NCBI GenBank assembly: GCA_934667175.1
Contig: CAKULN010000013.1
Span: forward strand, 9,133 to 73,132
Length of the DNA stretch: 64,000 bases
Source: an uncultured Bacteroidales bacterium
GTDB lineage: Bacteria; Bacteroidota; Bacteroidia; Bacteroidales; UBA932
Direction of reading: 5' to 3'
Shown: one piece after another, positions 8,608-17,787 of the stretch
Position numbering within the stretch: position 1 is the stretch's first letter
Layout of the letters: every line of letters starts with the position of its first letter
The notes under the pieces: generated by a model
Told to the model about the DNA's origin: nothing
The model's input: the letters and a program-made list of their open reading frames with translations, nothing else
Databases searched by the model: none
Position numbers and translations under genes: made by a program

Positions 8608-9798
8608 ATGGCAGAGAAGAGAGATTACTACGAGGTGTTGGGGGTCGCCAAGACCGCCAGCGCCGACGAAATAAAGAAAGCTTACAGGACAGCTGCGATG
8701 AAGTGGCATCCTGACCGTTGGGTTGACGGCACAGAGGCCGAAAAGAAGACCGCCGAGGAGAAATTCAAGGAGGCTTCGGAGGCGTATTCGGTGCTCAGCG
8801 ATCCTGACAAAAAGGCGAAGTACGACCAGTTCGGATTCGCCGGAGTGGACGGCCAGCCAGGTCCGGACTTCAGCGGAGGTTTCGGAAACCTTAACGACAT
8901 CCTGAACGATCTGTTCGGAGGCGGGTTCAGCGGATTCTCCGGCGGTGGATTCTCTGGTTTCGGAGGCTTCGGAGGAGGTCAGGGCAGAGCCCAGCAAAGG
9001 GTCGTGAAAGGGCGTGACATCCGTACAAGAGTCCGCCTTACCCTTGAGGAGATCGCCTCGGGCGCCGAGAAAGAGATCACACTCGAACGTAACAGACCTT
9101 GTCCTGACTGTGGCGGGCGCGGAACAAAGAACGCTTCCGATGTCAAGACTTGCCCTTCATGTAACGGCACCGGCCAAACCCAACGGGTGGTCAACTCGTT
9201 GTTCGGAAGGACGGTGACATATTCAACATGTCCTCAGTGCGGCGGTGAAGGAAAGGTCATCACCAATCCATGCCGTACCTGCGGCGGCACCGGTTTGGTA
9301 CGCAGGCGCGAGACCGTCAAGGTGAAGATTCCAGCCGGGGTCGAAGATGGCATGCAGCTGACAATCAGAGGCGAGGGTCACGCCGCTCCGCACGGAGGAG
9401 TGAACGGAGACCTTCTGGTGATCATCGAAGAGATTCCTCATTCAACTCTTAAGCGCGACGGCAAGAACCTGTTCTATTCCACTGTCATTTCCGTGACTGA
9501 CGCGATTCTGGGAACAGAGATAACCGTTCCTTGCCTGGACGGGTCCTACAAAGTCAAGGTGGATCCAGGCACACAGTCCGGCACGGTGATGAAGCTCCGG
9601 GGAAAAGGACTTCCTGCCGTGAATGGGTACGGAAGCGGAACCGGGGACCTTTACGTCAAGATTCTGGTCTGGATTCCTAAAAGGCTCTCGTCCGATGAGA
9701 AGAACGCTTTGGAGAACATGAGAACCAGCCGTTCCTTCACTCCCGACCTCTCACGCGACGACAAGGCCTTGTTCGACAAGATGAAGAACATTTTCTGA
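8608..9798 (+). CDS. dnaJ: Chaperone DnaJ
   Basis: Hsp40 co-chaperone that delivers clients to DnaK and stimulates its ATPase. Start at ATG 8608 (MAEKRDYYEVLGV), with AGGAG at 8593-8597 upstream. The J domain contains the HPD motif (KWHPDRW). A Gly/Phe-rich linker follows (FGGGFSGFSGGG). Next come four zinc-finger repeats, CPDCGGRG, CPSCNGTG, CPQCGGEG and CRTCGGTG, and then the two C-terminal substrate-binding domains. The 396-residue length is typical of a full type I DnaJ. It is co-oriented with grpE 13 nt upstream. Confidence 0.97.
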   Translation: MAEKRDYYEVLGVAKTASADEIKKAYRTAAMKWHPDRWVDGTEAEKKTAEEKFKEASEAYSVLSDPDKKAKYDQFGFAGVDGQPGPDFSGGFGNLNDILNDLFGGGFSGFSGGGFSGFGGFGGGQGRAQQRVVKGRDIRTRVRLTLEEIASGAEKEITLERNRPCPDCGGRGTKNASDVKTCPSCNGTGQTQRVVNSLFGRTVTYSTCPQCGGEGKVITNPCRTCGGTGLVRRRETVKVKIPAGVEDGMQLTIRGEGHAAPHGGVNGDLLVIIEEIPHSTLKRDGKNLFYSTVISVTDAILGTEITVPCLDGSYKVKVDPGTQSGTVMKLRGKGLPAVNGYGSGTGDLYVKILVWIPKRLSSDEKNALENMRTSRSFTPDLSRDDKALFDKMKNIF

Positions 9799-9892
9799 TG
9801 AAAAGAGTTCAATGAAAAGGTTTATATCCGGGGTACAATTGCGAGATCCATAACATTTATGCCTACAATCCAGAAAAATAAATTCAAAAAGT

Positions 9893-9923
9893 TTTGGATT
9901 AAAAGAAAATCTTCGTACATTTG
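9893..9923 (+). promoter_or_regulatory. Promoter for rplS
   Basis: TTTG at 9893-9896 and TACATTTG at 9916-9923 are separated by 19 nt, an excellent match to the Bacteroides -33/-7 promoter. This leaves a leader of about 65-70 nt before the rplS ATG, long enough for a ribosomal-protein leader structure, although I see no obvious one. Confidence 0.8.
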
Positions 9924-9998
9924 CAGTCCGAAAAACAAGAGCAACCGCTTACGGGTCGTTATCAGATGTGCGTAATGTTGCGATAAAAAATTTGAGAA

Positions 9999-10379
9999 AT
10001 GGATTTGATTAAAGTTGTAGAACAGGCTTTCGCTAACGAGAAAGTCGCTACGTATCCAAGATTCAAGGCCGGTGACACGATCACCGTCACCTACAGAATC
10101 AAGGAAGGTGATAAGGACAGGCTCCAAAAGTTCAGAGGCGTGGTTATCCAGCTTAGAGGCGCCACTCCACAGACAAGGACATTCACAGTCCGCAAGATTT
10201 CCGGAGGCATCGGAGTTGAGAGAATCTTCCCTTTCCAGTCACCATTCATTGACAGCATTGAACTGAACAAGGTCGGAAAGGTTCGCAGAGCAAGAATCTT
10301 CTATCTGCGTCAGCTCTCTGGTAAGAAGGCAAGAATTAAGGAAAAGAAGCTTGCTTTCGTAAAGGAAGAGGAAGCATAG
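9999..10379 (+). CDS. rplS: 50S ribosomal protein L19
   Basis: Structural protein at the 30S-50S interface. The 126-residue sequence carries the L19 hallmarks: FKAGDTITVTYRIKEGDKDR near the N-terminus, FRGVVIQLRG, FTVRKISGGIGVERIFPFQSP, and a basic tail with the conserved KVRRARIFYLRQLSGKKARI. It is transcribed alone from a strong consensus promoter rather than in the rpsP-rimM-trmD-rplS order seen in many bacteria, and is followed by two tRNA genes on the same strand. Confidence 0.98.
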   Translation: MDLIKVVEQAFANEKVATYPRFKAGDTITVTYRIKEGDKDRLQKFRGVVIQLRGATPQTRTFTVRKISGGIGVERIFPFQSPFIDSIELNKVGKVRRARIFYLRQLSGKKARIKEKKLAFVKEEEA

Positions 10380-10417
10380 TCCTTGTAGAGAATAATCCGG
10401 AATTCAATTCCGGTAAT

Positions 10418-10491
10418 GGTCCCCTAGCTCAACTGAATAGAGCATTTGACTACGGATCAAAAGGTTACAGGTTTGAATCCTGTGGGGATCA
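10418..10491 (+). tRNA. tRNA-Arg(ACG)
   Basis: A 74-nt cloverleaf. The acceptor GGTCCCC pairs with GGGGATC, the D-arm is AGCTC...GAGC, the anticodon stem TTTGA/TCAAA encloses the loop CTACGGA with anticodon ACG, and the T-arm is ACAGG/CCTGT with loop TTTGAAT. The discriminator is A. No CCA is encoded. Confidence 0.93.
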
Positions 10492-10496
10492 CAAAG

Positions 10497-10536
10497 ATGC
10501 GAGGCTATTGAATCCAATCAATAAGTCTCGCATTTT
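10497..10536 (+). terminator. Hairpin terminator after tRNA-Arg
   Basis: ATGCGAG (10497-10503) pairs with CTCGCAT (10527-10533), with further pairing inside (CTATTGA with TCAATAAG), and a T run follows. It lies between the two tRNA genes. Confidence 0.65.
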
Positions 10537-10540
10537 GTTT

Positions 10541-10613
10541 GCGGAATTAGCTCAGTTGGTAGAGCGTTGGCTTCCCAAGCCGAAGGTCACGAGTTCGAGC
10601 CTCGCATTCCGCT
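10541..10613 (+). tRNA. tRNA-Gly(CCC)
   Basis: A 73-nt cloverleaf. The acceptor GCGGAAT pairs with ATTCCGC, the D-arm is AGCTCAGTTGGTAGAGC, the anticodon stem TTGGC/GCCGA encloses loop TTCCCAA with anticodon CCC, and the T-arm carries GTTCGAG. The discriminator is T, as expected for bacterial tRNA-Gly. No CCA is encoded. Confidence 0.93.
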
Positions 10614-10615
10614 CC

Positions 10616-10651
10616 AAAAAAGAGAGTGGCTTTATGTCACTCTCTTTTTTT
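10616..10651 (+). terminator. Bidirectional terminator between tRNA-Gly and bactofilin
   Basis: AGAGAGTG and CACTCTCT form a stem around a GCTTTATGT loop, with an A run before and a T run after. It can stop transcription from the tRNA side and from the convergent secA-bactofilin side. Confidence 0.85.
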
Positions 10652-10677
10652 GTATTATTTCTTTCCACCCCTAAGGC

Positions 10678-11178
10678 CTAGGCCTCAGGAATCTCGTCGT
10701 TGGCCGGAATGGAGAACGGGGATTTGCCGGAACCTACTGTGAAATCATCCTCCTCTTTCGGAACAGAAGTCTGGACCTCGTACATCCCGGGACGGGAGCC
10801 AGAGGTAAGCTGGTTGAACTCCTCCTCGGTGATCATCTTGCAGTTGCCGTTGAACTTGGCGTCAAGCTCTACCTGAAGTCTCCTGATGTGAAGATCGCCC
10901 TCCACGATACATGTGTCTTTCAGGGAAAGAGTGTCCTTCACGAAGAAGTTGCCGTTGATCGTTCCCCAAAAGTCAGCGTTGTTGCAGATGATGTCACCCT
11001 TGATGACAGCCTTCTCGCCTACAACCACCTTGGCCTGAGAGAAAATGCGACCTTCGAAAGTACCGTCAATCCTTATGTCATTGGGAGATGTGATTTCCCC
11101 TTTGATTACCGAACCGGCTGAGATTCTGCTGATGTCGTTCACGCCAGCAGAATCGGTTGAACCATAATTTGCGCTCAT
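10678..11178 (-). CDS. Bactofilin
   Basis: Polymer-forming cytoskeletal protein (DUF583 family) that scaffolds envelope processes at the inner face of the membrane. The 166 residues have a short disordered N-terminus and a central right-handed beta-helix of about 100 residues with regular hydrophobic spacing (ISAGSVIKGEITSPNDIRID, GTFEGRIFS, VVVGEKAVIKGDI). A disordered acidic C-terminus follows. It lies 74 nt downstream of secA on the same strand and may be co-transcribed with it. Confidence 0.9.
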   Translation of the reverse strand: MSANYGSTDSAGVNDISRISAGSVIKGEITSPNDIRIDGTFEGRIFSQAKVVVGEKAVIKGDIICNNADFWGTINGNFFVKDTLSLKDTCIVEGDLHIRRLQVELDAKFNGNCKMITEEEFNQLTSGSRPGMYEVQTSVPKEEDDFTVGSGKSPFSIPANDEIPEA

Positions 11179-11252
11179 ATTCTTGTATCCTTATATTCTT
11201 ATATAGTCACAGGCAGCCAAAGGTTTTCCCTTAAGCAGCCCTTAATAATTCA

Positions 11253-14200
11253 TTAAACCAGCCCCGCTCCGTGGCAGTTCTTGTACTTCTTGCCGGAGCC
11301 ACACGGGCATGGATCATTGCGCCCGATCTTCTTGTCGACATGAATCGGAGTCCTCGCCTTCTGCTCACCATTGGTTGTGAGATCGTTGCGCTGTGTCCTC
11401 ATGTTGCTCATGTCCTGACTTCTCGGAGCCTGAGCCGGACGAGCCTCGCTGTCCTCACGGAGTGGGACAAAAGCTCTGAGAAGGAATGAAAGCACATCCT
11501 TGTTGAGTTCCTCAAGCATGGTGGCGAAGAGGTTGTAGCTCTCCAGCTTGTAAACCACGAGAGGATCCTTCTGCTCATAGGCGGCGTTCTGGACGCTCTG
11601 GCGAAGATCGTCCATGTCACGCAGGTGCTGCTTCCAGTGCTCGTCGATCTGGTAGAGGATGATCGAGCGGCTGAGAGCCTTGGCGATCTCCTTGCCCTGA
11701 GTGTTGTAGGCCTTTTCAAGATCAACACTGAGTGTCAGCATCTTGCGGCCGTCCGAGATAGGAATCGCTATGTTCTTGTACATATTCCCCTGCTTCTCGA
11801 AGATCATCTTGATGAACGGATAGACCTTCTCGGCGAGGGTGTTCATCCTGCGCTCGTAAACCGCCTGCATCTGATTGCAGAGAGCGTCGGTAAGCTTGTC
11901 GCCTTTAGCATTGGCATAAAAGTTCTCATCAAATCCGAGATCGATTGACAGCTGAGCCATCACATATTCCTCGAAATCCTGATAAGGCATTCCCTCGGCG
12001 CGACCGGCGATGATGGAGGCGGAGTCAATCATCATGTTCCTGACATCGATCTCGATCCTCTCTCCGGAAAGGGCGTTGCGCCTTCTGGCATAGACGGCCT
12101 CACGTTGGTAGTTCATCACATCGTCATACTCAAGGAGCCTCTTACGGATTCCGAAGTTGTTCTCCTCGACTTTTCTCTGTGCGTTCTCGATTGACTTGGA
12201 AAGCATTCCGCTCACCAAAGCCTCGTCATCGGCCATTCCAAGCTTGTCAACCACTCCGGCGATTCTCTCGGAACCGAACAGACGCATCAGCTTGTCCTCA
12301 AGGGAAACATAGAAAGCAGACGAGCCAGGGTCTCCCTGACGTCCGGCACGACCTCTGAGCTGACGGTCAACACGGCGGCTGTCATGCCTTTCAGTACCGA
12401 TGATCGCCAGACCTCCTGCCTTCTTCACCTCCGGAGAAAGCTTGATGTCGGTACCACGGCCAGCCATATTCGTGGCGATGGTCACGGTGCTGGACAGACC
12501 GGCCTGGGCGACGATCTCTGCCTCTCTTGCATGCTCCTTGGCATTGAGGACATTGTGTTTGATGCCTCTCATGCGGAGCATACGGCTCAGGAGTTCGGAA
12601 GTCTCGACATCCGTCGTGCCGACCAGAACAGGACGGCCTTTGGCGATGAGCTCCTCAACCTTGTTGATGACGGCGGTGTACTTCGCCTTCTTTGTCTTAT
12701 AGATAAGGTCATCCTGATCGTCCCTGATGACAGGGCGGTTTGTAGGGATGACAACCACATCCAACTTGTAGATGGACCAGAACTCGCCGGCCTCCGTCTC
12801 GGCGGTACCGGTCATACCGGCGAGCTTGTGGTACATTCTGAAATAGTTCTGAAGGGTGACCGTCGCGAAAGTCTGAGTGGCGGCCTCGACCTTGACATTC
12901 TCCTTCGCCTCGACAGCCTGATGCAGACCATCGCTCCAGCGGCGCCCCTCCATGATACGGCCAGTCTGCTCGTCCACGATCTTGACCTTGTTGTCGATCA
13001 CGATGTAGTCGACATCCTTCTGGAACATGGCGTAGGCCTTGAGGAGCTGGATGACGGTGTGGACACGCTCGCTCTTGAGGGAATAGTCCTCCATGAGAGC
13101 GTCCTTCTTCTCCTGTTTCTCCTCGGCGGAAAGTTCAGTGTTCTTCTGAATCTCGGCGATCTGGCTTCCAACGTCAGGAAGCACGAAAAAGTCCGGATTG
13201 GAGACGGCGTTGGCCAGCAGGTCATGTCCCTTGTCGGTCATGTCAACGGAGTGCTGCTGCTCGCTGATCACGAAATACAGTTCGTCGGTGACGACGTGCA
13301 TCTCGCGCTCGTTGTCCTGCATATAGTAATTCTCGGCCTTCTGCATCAGCTGCTTCATGCCCTGCTCGCTGAGGAACTTGATCAGAGGCTGGTACTTAGG
13401 GAGACCTTTATAGGCACGGAGAAGGAGCATTCCTCCCTCGTCCTCCTTTCCGGCGGCTATGGCCTTCTTGGCATCGTTCAGAACCTGGGTGACAAGAGCG
13501 CGCTGCTTCTGGTAGAGACTCTCGACATAAGGTCTGAATTCCATATACTGTTCGTCATCCTGAGCCTTGGCCACAGGACCGGAGATGATCAACGGAGTAC
13601 GGGCGTCATCGATGAGCACGGAGTCCACCTCATCGACAATGGCAAAGTGATGCTTTCTCTGGACAAGGTCTGTCAGATTCACTGCCATATTGTCACGCAG
13701 GTAGTCGAAACCGAACTCATTGTTGGTTCCGAAAGTAATGTCACAGTTGTAGGCTCTCTTGCGGGCGTCACTGTTAGGCTCGTGCTTGTCGATGCAGTCC
13801 ACTGAAAGGCCATGGAACATGTAGAGAGGTCCCATCCACTCGGAGTCACGCTTTGAGAGGTAGTCATTGACTGTCACCACATGCACTCCCTTGCCGGCCA
13901 ACGCGTTCAGGAAAACAGGGAGGGTCGCCACAAGGGTCTTGCCCTCACCGGTCGCCATCTCAGCTATCTTGCCTTGATGAAGCACGATACCACCGATCAA
14001 CTGGACATCGTAGTGAACCATGTCCCATGTCACCTCGTTGCCGCCGGCAATCCAATGATTTTGATATATGGCCTTGTCGCCCTCTATGTGGACGAAATCA
14101 TGGTTTATGCTGAGAGCGCGGTCAAAGTCATTTGCGGTCACTTCGATGGTGGCGTTCTCCTTGAACCTGCGGGCTGTGGACTTCATGATCGCGAAAGCCT

Positions 14201-14528
14201 CCGGGAGAATCTCCTCAAGAACCTTCTCGATCTCCGCGTCCTCGTCCTTCACAAGTTTGTCAGACTCTGTCGCAAGGCTCTCCTTCTCATGTACCGGGAT
14301 ATCCTCGTCCAGTTTGGCCTTGATCTCGGCGATCCTCTTCTCAAAAGGGGCCTCGCACTCACGCAGCCTCGCCTTCAATTCTTCTGTCTTGGCTCTCAGT
14401 TCATCGTTGGAGAGCTGGTCTATGGGACCGTAAGCCTCCAGAACCTTGTTAAGAATAGGCCGGATCTGCTTGAGGTCTCTGTCGGCCTTCGAGCCGAACA
14501 CTTTTTTTAGAATACTAGCTATAGCCAT
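11253..14528 (-). CDS. secA: Preprotein translocase ATPase SecA
   Basis: Motor that drives secretory proteins through SecYEG at the inner membrane. At 1091 residues it is longer than the 901 residues of E. coli SecA, as is usual in Bacteroidetes. Motifs: Walker A ATGEGKT near residue 192, [15 protein letters not shown] near 300, helicase motif [22 protein letters not shown], and a C-terminal zinc-binding tail with [14 protein letters not shown]. The extra length lies mainly between the first nucleotide-binding fold and the second (about residues 320-520). A promoter-like pair lies just upstream. A 473-residue antisense ORF is an unselected shadow. Confidence 0.98.
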   Translation of the reverse strand: MAIASILKKVFGSKADRDLKQIRPILNKVLEAYGPIDQLSNDELRAKTEELKARLRECEAPFEKRIAEIKAKLDEDIPVHEKESLATESDKLVKDEDAEIEKVLEEILPEAFAIMKSTARRFKENATIEVTANDFDRALSINHDFVHIEGDKAIYQNHWIAGGNEVTWDMVHYDVQLIGGIVLHQGKIAEMATGEGKTLVATLPVFLNALAGKGVHVVTVNDYLSKRDSEWMGPLYMFHGLSVDCIDKHEPNSDARKRAYNCDITFGTNNEFGFDYLRDNMAVNLTDLVQRKHHFAIVDEVDSVLIDDARTPLIISGPVAKAQDDEQYMEFRPYVESLYQKQRALVTQVLNDAKKAIAAGKEDEGGMLLLRAYKGLPKYQPLIKFLSEQGMKQLMQKAENYYMQDNEREMHVVTDELYFVISEQQHSVDMTDKGHDLLANAVSNPDFFVLPDVGSQIAEIQKNTELSAEEKQEKKDALMEDYSLKSERVHTVIQLLKAYAMFQKDVDYIVIDNKVKIVDEQTGRIMEGRRWSDGLHQAVEAKENVKVEAATQTFATVTLQNYFRMYHKLAGMTGTAETEAGEFWSIYKLDVVVIPTNRPVIRDDQDDLIYKTKKAKYTAVINKVEELIAKGRPVLVGTTDVETSELLSRMLRMRGIKHNVLNAKEHAREAEIVAQAGLSSTVTIATNMAGRGTDIKLSPEVKKAGGLAIIGTERHDSRRVDRQLRGRAGRQGDPGSSAFYVSLEDKLMRLFGSERIAGVVDKLGMADDEALVSGMLSKSIENAQRKVEENNFGIRKRLLEYDDVMNYQREAVYARRRNALSGERIEIDVRNMMIDSASIIAGRAEGMPYQDFEEYVMAQLSIDLGFDENFYANAKGDKLTDALCNQMQAVYERRMNTLAEKVYPFIKMIFEKQGNMYKNIAIPISDGRKMLTLSVDLEKAYNTQGKEIAKALSRSIILYQIDEHWKQHLRDMDDLRQSVQNAAYEQKDPLVVYKLESYNLFATMLEELNKDVLSFLLRAFVPLREDSEARPAQAPRSQDMSNMRTQRNDLTTNGEQKARTPIHVDKKIGRNDPCPCGSGKKYKNCHGAGLV

Positions 14529-14557
14529 AAAAAATCAAAATGTCTCTGATAATCCTA

Positions 14558-14590
14558 CAAATTTAATGATAATCAAAGACATTTACAATT
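14558..14590 (-). promoter_or_regulatory. Candidate promoter for secA
   Basis: On the minus strand TAAATTTG (14565-14558) matches the -7 consensus, with a weaker TTG-type -33 element about 20 nt upstream (14588-14586). The secA ATG at 14528 lies 29 nt downstream of the -7 box. Confidence 0.5.
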
Positions 14591-14731
14591 TTTAAGCCCT
14601 GTTTAACACCCTGCCGAAATGTCAGACACAACAAGAGGTCTGGGACGTCAAGCAAATAGGATTACGGATATGCTTGAATATCACCATATTCAAGGCCACA
14701 TCCAACTCAATACGGCATCATCTCGGACCCG

Positions 14732-15391
14732 TCAATCCGCCAGATAATTGAGCAAAAGCTTACGAATATTATCGGAAATGCGCTTGTGGGCGTCAGTGGC
14801 GTTCTCCAGCATCTCAGCGAGATTCTTGTACTTGACCAGCTCACGGGTGTCCTCCTCGTTGGTGAATATGTAGCCCACGTACTCCTCGTAAGCGTCATCA
14901 GCCGCATGCTCCAATTCCGTCACGCGCTCACAGGCCATTGAGATGGCCGGAATGTTCTTCTTCAGGTCAACTAAAAGCGGAATGGCGTCGTGTAACACCT
15001 CCGACTGGGACTTTGCCATCTGAGCAAGTTCCCGGAGCTGGTCGTCCAGCTTGGCAGGACGGTAGATCAGGACCGCCTTGGAAGTGTCCTTGATGACATC
15101 CAGGCAGTCGTCCATCGCCATCGCCACGGCCTGAAGGTCCAGTTTGTTGACCTGAACGAAAAGGCGTCCGGAAAGCATCTCGTGGAACTCTGTCAAAAGA
15201 GCGTCCCCCTGGACCTCGCATGACTTGATCTCCTTCTCCATCCTTGAGCGCAGTTCAATGTCTTCCGTCACAAACATCTCCACCAAAAGAGAAGATGTCT
15301 TGCACAGAAAGTCAGTCTGCCGAGCAAGAATCGGAACAAAATCGTGACGGTAACCTCTGAAAAACGCCCCTATTCTCTTGATTACGCCCAT
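14732..15391 (-). CDS. DUF47/PhoU-like phosphate-transport accessory protein
   Basis: All-helical cytoplasmic protein of the DUF47 (PhoU_div) family, usually a regulator next to a PiT-type phosphate permease. Start taken at ATG 15391 (MGVIKRIGAFFRGYRHDF), giving 219 residues, the usual family length; the upstream extension is AT-rich and unlikely to be coding. The family pattern shows in FVPILARQTDFLCKTSSLLVEM, in the helix with AMDDCLDVIKDTSKAV, and in ELEHAADDAYEEY. No PiT permease is adjacent, so its partner must be elsewhere. Confidence 0.85.
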   Translation of the reverse strand: MGVIKRIGAFFRGYRHDFVPILARQTDFLCKTSSLLVEMFVTEDIELRSRMEKEIKSCEVQGDALLTEFHEMLSGRLFVQVNKLDLQAVAMAMDDCLDVIKDTSKAVLIYRPAKLDDQLRELAQMAKSQSEVLHDAIPLLVDLKKNIPAISMACERVTELEHAADDAYEEYVGYIFTNEEDTRELVKYKNLAEMLENATDAHKRISDNIRKLLLNYLAD

Positions 15392-15797
15392 AAATATTTT
15401 TTTATACCCATAAATCTTTTCTTGTACGGCCTCAAATTTACAACCGATTTCGCGATTTCGCCACAATTCGATAAAAAACAGAAACAATTTCAATGATTTT
15501 CTTTTTGACTTCACATTCGTATCATCTATAGAATTACCTTTGTCTCAGGGTTTTGTCCAGCAGCTGATTGTCCGACAGAAGCCTTTTTACGCTTCACTCC
15601 CGCCAATAGTTAACCTTCATGAGCCGGATCTCATTTAACACTACGCAGCGTTCTGCCGCGGTATCCACTCAAAATTTCGAACTTGCTTTTTTCTTTGATC
15701 CAGATCTTCGAAGGTTAGCCGGCGGGAAAAAGCGCAAAATGGACCAAACGTTTTGAATTTCAGCGTAAACTTTGTAAATTGGCAGCGAAAACCGACA
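15392..15797. other. Gene-free stretch with an imperfect inverted repeat
   Basis: No supported gene is seen between the DUF47 gene and the glycosyltransferase, which are divergently transcribed. The stretch is AT-rich next to the DUF47 start. It contains an imperfect inverted repeat with arms at about 15583-15637 and 15691-15741 (left arm ACTCCCGCCAATAGTTAACC, right arm complementary to CCCGCC-GGCTAACC), plus the glycosyltransferase promoter. Confidence 0.6.
15752..15784 (+). promoter_or_regulatory. Candidate promoter for the glycosyltransferase
   Basis: TTTG (15752-15755) and AAACTTTG (15777-15784) have Bacteroidetes-like spacing of 21 nt. The implied 5' leader before ATG 15798 would be very short, which lowers confidence. 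Confidence 0.4.
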
Positions 15798-16895
15798 ATG
15801 ATGCGACTTGCATACTGCATACACGCCCTGAACCTCTCCGGAGGAATCGAAAGGGTGCTCACGATAAAGGCCAACTATCTGGCTGACGTCCTGGGCTACG
15901 AAGTCCACATCATAACCGCCAGACAGAGAGGGAGGAAAGAGTTCTTCCCTCTCAGTGAAAGGATTGTGCGTCACGACCTTGACGCGAATGACAGGATGTT
16001 CCTATTCAAGTACAGAAAAAGGTTGGACTCACTGCTTGGCAAGATCCGTCCGGACATCACCGTGACTGTCTGCGACAACGGGCTCTATGCCGTCACAAAG
16101 TGCACCGACGGAAGTGTGAAGCTGGGCGAATTTCATTTCTCGCACGAGAAGTTCCTGATGAAGTACGGTTCCAACGCGATAGGAAGGGTCTACGCCTCGC
16201 TCAGAACGAAAAGACTTGAGAATGCTGTCAGAAAGCTGGACAGGTTTGTTGTGCTGACAAAGGCCGACAAGGCTGACTGGGAGAAAGTCAGGCCTGACGT
16301 GGAGCAGATATACAATCCGCTGTCCTTCGTTTCCGAAGATGTCTCGCCGCTGACACGGAAGCGCTGCATAGCGGCCGGAAGGCTGGAAAGCCAGAAAAAC
16401 TTCAGGGATCTGATAACCGCCTGGAAGACAGTGGACGGCAAGCATCCGGACTGGACCCTCAGCATCTATGGAAACGGGAGCCAGAAAGACGCCCTTCAAA
16501 GCCAGATCAACTCTGAAGGATTGAAAGGCAAGGTCACCCTTGAAGGGAACACAAGCGACATGCGCAAGGAAATGCTGGACAGCTCATGCCTTGTCATGTC
16601 ATCCAGATTCGAGGGATTCCCGATGATTCTCCTGGAAGCCCTGGCGACCGGCCTTCCGATCGTCAGCTATGATTGTCCTAAAGGGCCGTCCGAAATCGTC
16701 ACCATAGGCGCCAACGGATACCTTGCGGAAGTCGGCGACACGGCGACTTTGGCTCAAGGAATATGCAGCGTCATCAGCAACGAGGGGCTCAGGAGCCGTT
16801 TCGGAGCCGAGTCCAAAAGAAGATCCGAAAATTTCACATTGGAAAGGATAATGGAGAAGTGGGATTCCCTGTTCAGGGAAATCACCGGTCAGTAA
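15798..16895 (+). CDS. Glycosyltransferase family 4-like protein
   Basis: GT-B glycosyltransferase that probably adds a sugar to a lipid-linked or surface glycan at the cytoplasmic face. Start at ATG 15798 (MMRLAYCIHALN), 365 residues. The N-terminal acceptor half contains LNLSGGIERVLTIKANYLA. The C-terminal donor-binding half has the GT4 elements AAGRLESQKNF (about residues 190-200), FEGFPMILLEALATGLPIVSYD and a DCPKGPSEIV segment. It converges on the Stealth gene 12 nt away and lies in a block of LicD, Stealth and nucleotidyltransferase genes, so a role in building or decorating the same surface polymer is a reasonable inference. Confidence 0.85.
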   Translation: MMRLAYCIHALNLSGGIERVLTIKANYLADVLGYEVHIITARQRGRKEFFPLSERIVRHDLDANDRMFLFKYRKRLDSLLGKIRPDITVTVCDNGLYAVTKCTDGSVKLGEFHFSHEKFLMKYGSNAIGRVYASLRTKRLENAVRKLDRFVVLTKADKADWEKVRPDVEQIYNPLSFVSEDVSPLTRKRCIAAGRLESQKNFRDLITAWKTVDGKHPDWTLSIYGNGSQKDALQSQINSEGLKGKVTLEGNTSDMRKEMLDSSCLVMSSRFEGFPMILLEALATGLPIVSYDCPKGPSEIVTIGANGYLAEVGDTATLAQGICSVISNEGLRSRFGAESKRRSENFTLERIMEKWDSLFREITGQ

Positions 16896-16907
16896 ACGAC
16901 CACAAGG

Positions 16908-17783
16908 CTATTTCTCGTAAGTGGACTTTAAAGGCAGGGCCCGTTCGAAAGAATTCAAAAGAATCCTCCTCTCTGACATATAAGCTTCTTCCTTGAGATG
17001 CACGTCATTGATGCAGACAAGTTTACGGGAAGGAGATTTAAGATATTCCCCGATTCTGGAAGCGGACGAGGTCGCGATGGAAAAGAACTTTCCGGACAAG
17101 CGTTCCCGGATAGCCCGCCCCTGATGGTAAAGATAGTCCAAAAACAGATACTGATTCAGATTGCCCATAGTGCGGACTTGGGAGAGAGTTGAATATATCT
17201 CGTCACGCATCTTTTCGAAGACCTCCTCGCTCGCGCTCCTCAGCATAGGAGAGCAGATGTGCTGTGGACGGACAAAAAGCAAACCGCTTCCACGTCCGAG
17301 AGCCTTTCTGGCCATGCGGTCGGAATTACGGCACTGACGCTTGTACATTCCTCCGGCAAAAATGTGGTGCGAGAATCCGATCACGATCTTCCCGTCACGG
17401 AAAAAATCTTCCTCCTTGCATGGAGCCACCGGAAACATGTCATCATTGAAATAGATGAAACGCTCGTCAAGGCCCGGAATCCGATGCAGGAACATCTCTA
17501 TGGTGGTGCTGTTGAATGTCGGCAGGAACTCCTCAGGAATAATGTCGCGGTGCGTCACGACATTCAGTCTTCCGGAAGCCCAGCCGGGCACTTGCGTAGG
17601 CCCGGACACGACCAGGTGGATGTTCCTGACGAACGGCATGTGGGTCTCAATGCCACGAAGGAGATACTTCAAGGTTCCCCAATCCCGGAACCGCTTGTCC
17701 AGAGCAGGCACATTCAATGCCCTTGAATATTCATCCCTCCAAACGGGATCCAAACCGTTGACATAGGTTATGACTGCATCCAT
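16908..17783 (-). CDS. Stealth-family polysaccharide phosphotransferase
   Basis: Stealth proteins transfer a sugar-phosphate to a growing capsule or cell-wall polymer, making phosphodiester links (as in GlcNAc-1-phosphotransferases). Start at ATG 17783 (MDAVITYVNGLDPVWRDEY), which contains conserved region 1; the upstream codons overlap licD. Conserved region 2 is visible as RDWGTLKYLLRGIE...FVRNIHLVVSG and DERFIYFNDDMFPV. Length is 291 residues. It begins 4 nt after the stop of the upstream licD gene, so the two are almost certainly co-transcribed and translationally coupled. Confidence 0.85.
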   Translation of the reverse strand: MDAVITYVNGLDPVWRDEYSRALNVPALDKRFRDWGTLKYLLRGIETHMPFVRNIHLVVSGPTQVPGWASGRLNVVTHRDIIPEEFLPTFNSTTIEMFLHRIPGLDERFIYFNDDMFPVAPCKEEDFFRDGKIVIGFSHHIFAGGMYKRQCRNSDRMARKALGRGSGLLFVRPQHICSPMLRSASEEVFEKMRDEIYSTLSQVRTMGNLNQYLFLDYLYHQGRAIRERLSGKFFSIATSSASRIGEYLKSPSRKLVCINDVHLKEEAYMSERRILLNSFERALPLKSTYEK

Positions 17784-17787
17784 AGAG

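Noticed and set aside
12384..13805. 473-codon plus-strand ORF opposite secA
   Set aside because: Secure secA motifs lie on the minus strand over the same bases. The ORF is open because of codon bias in secA.
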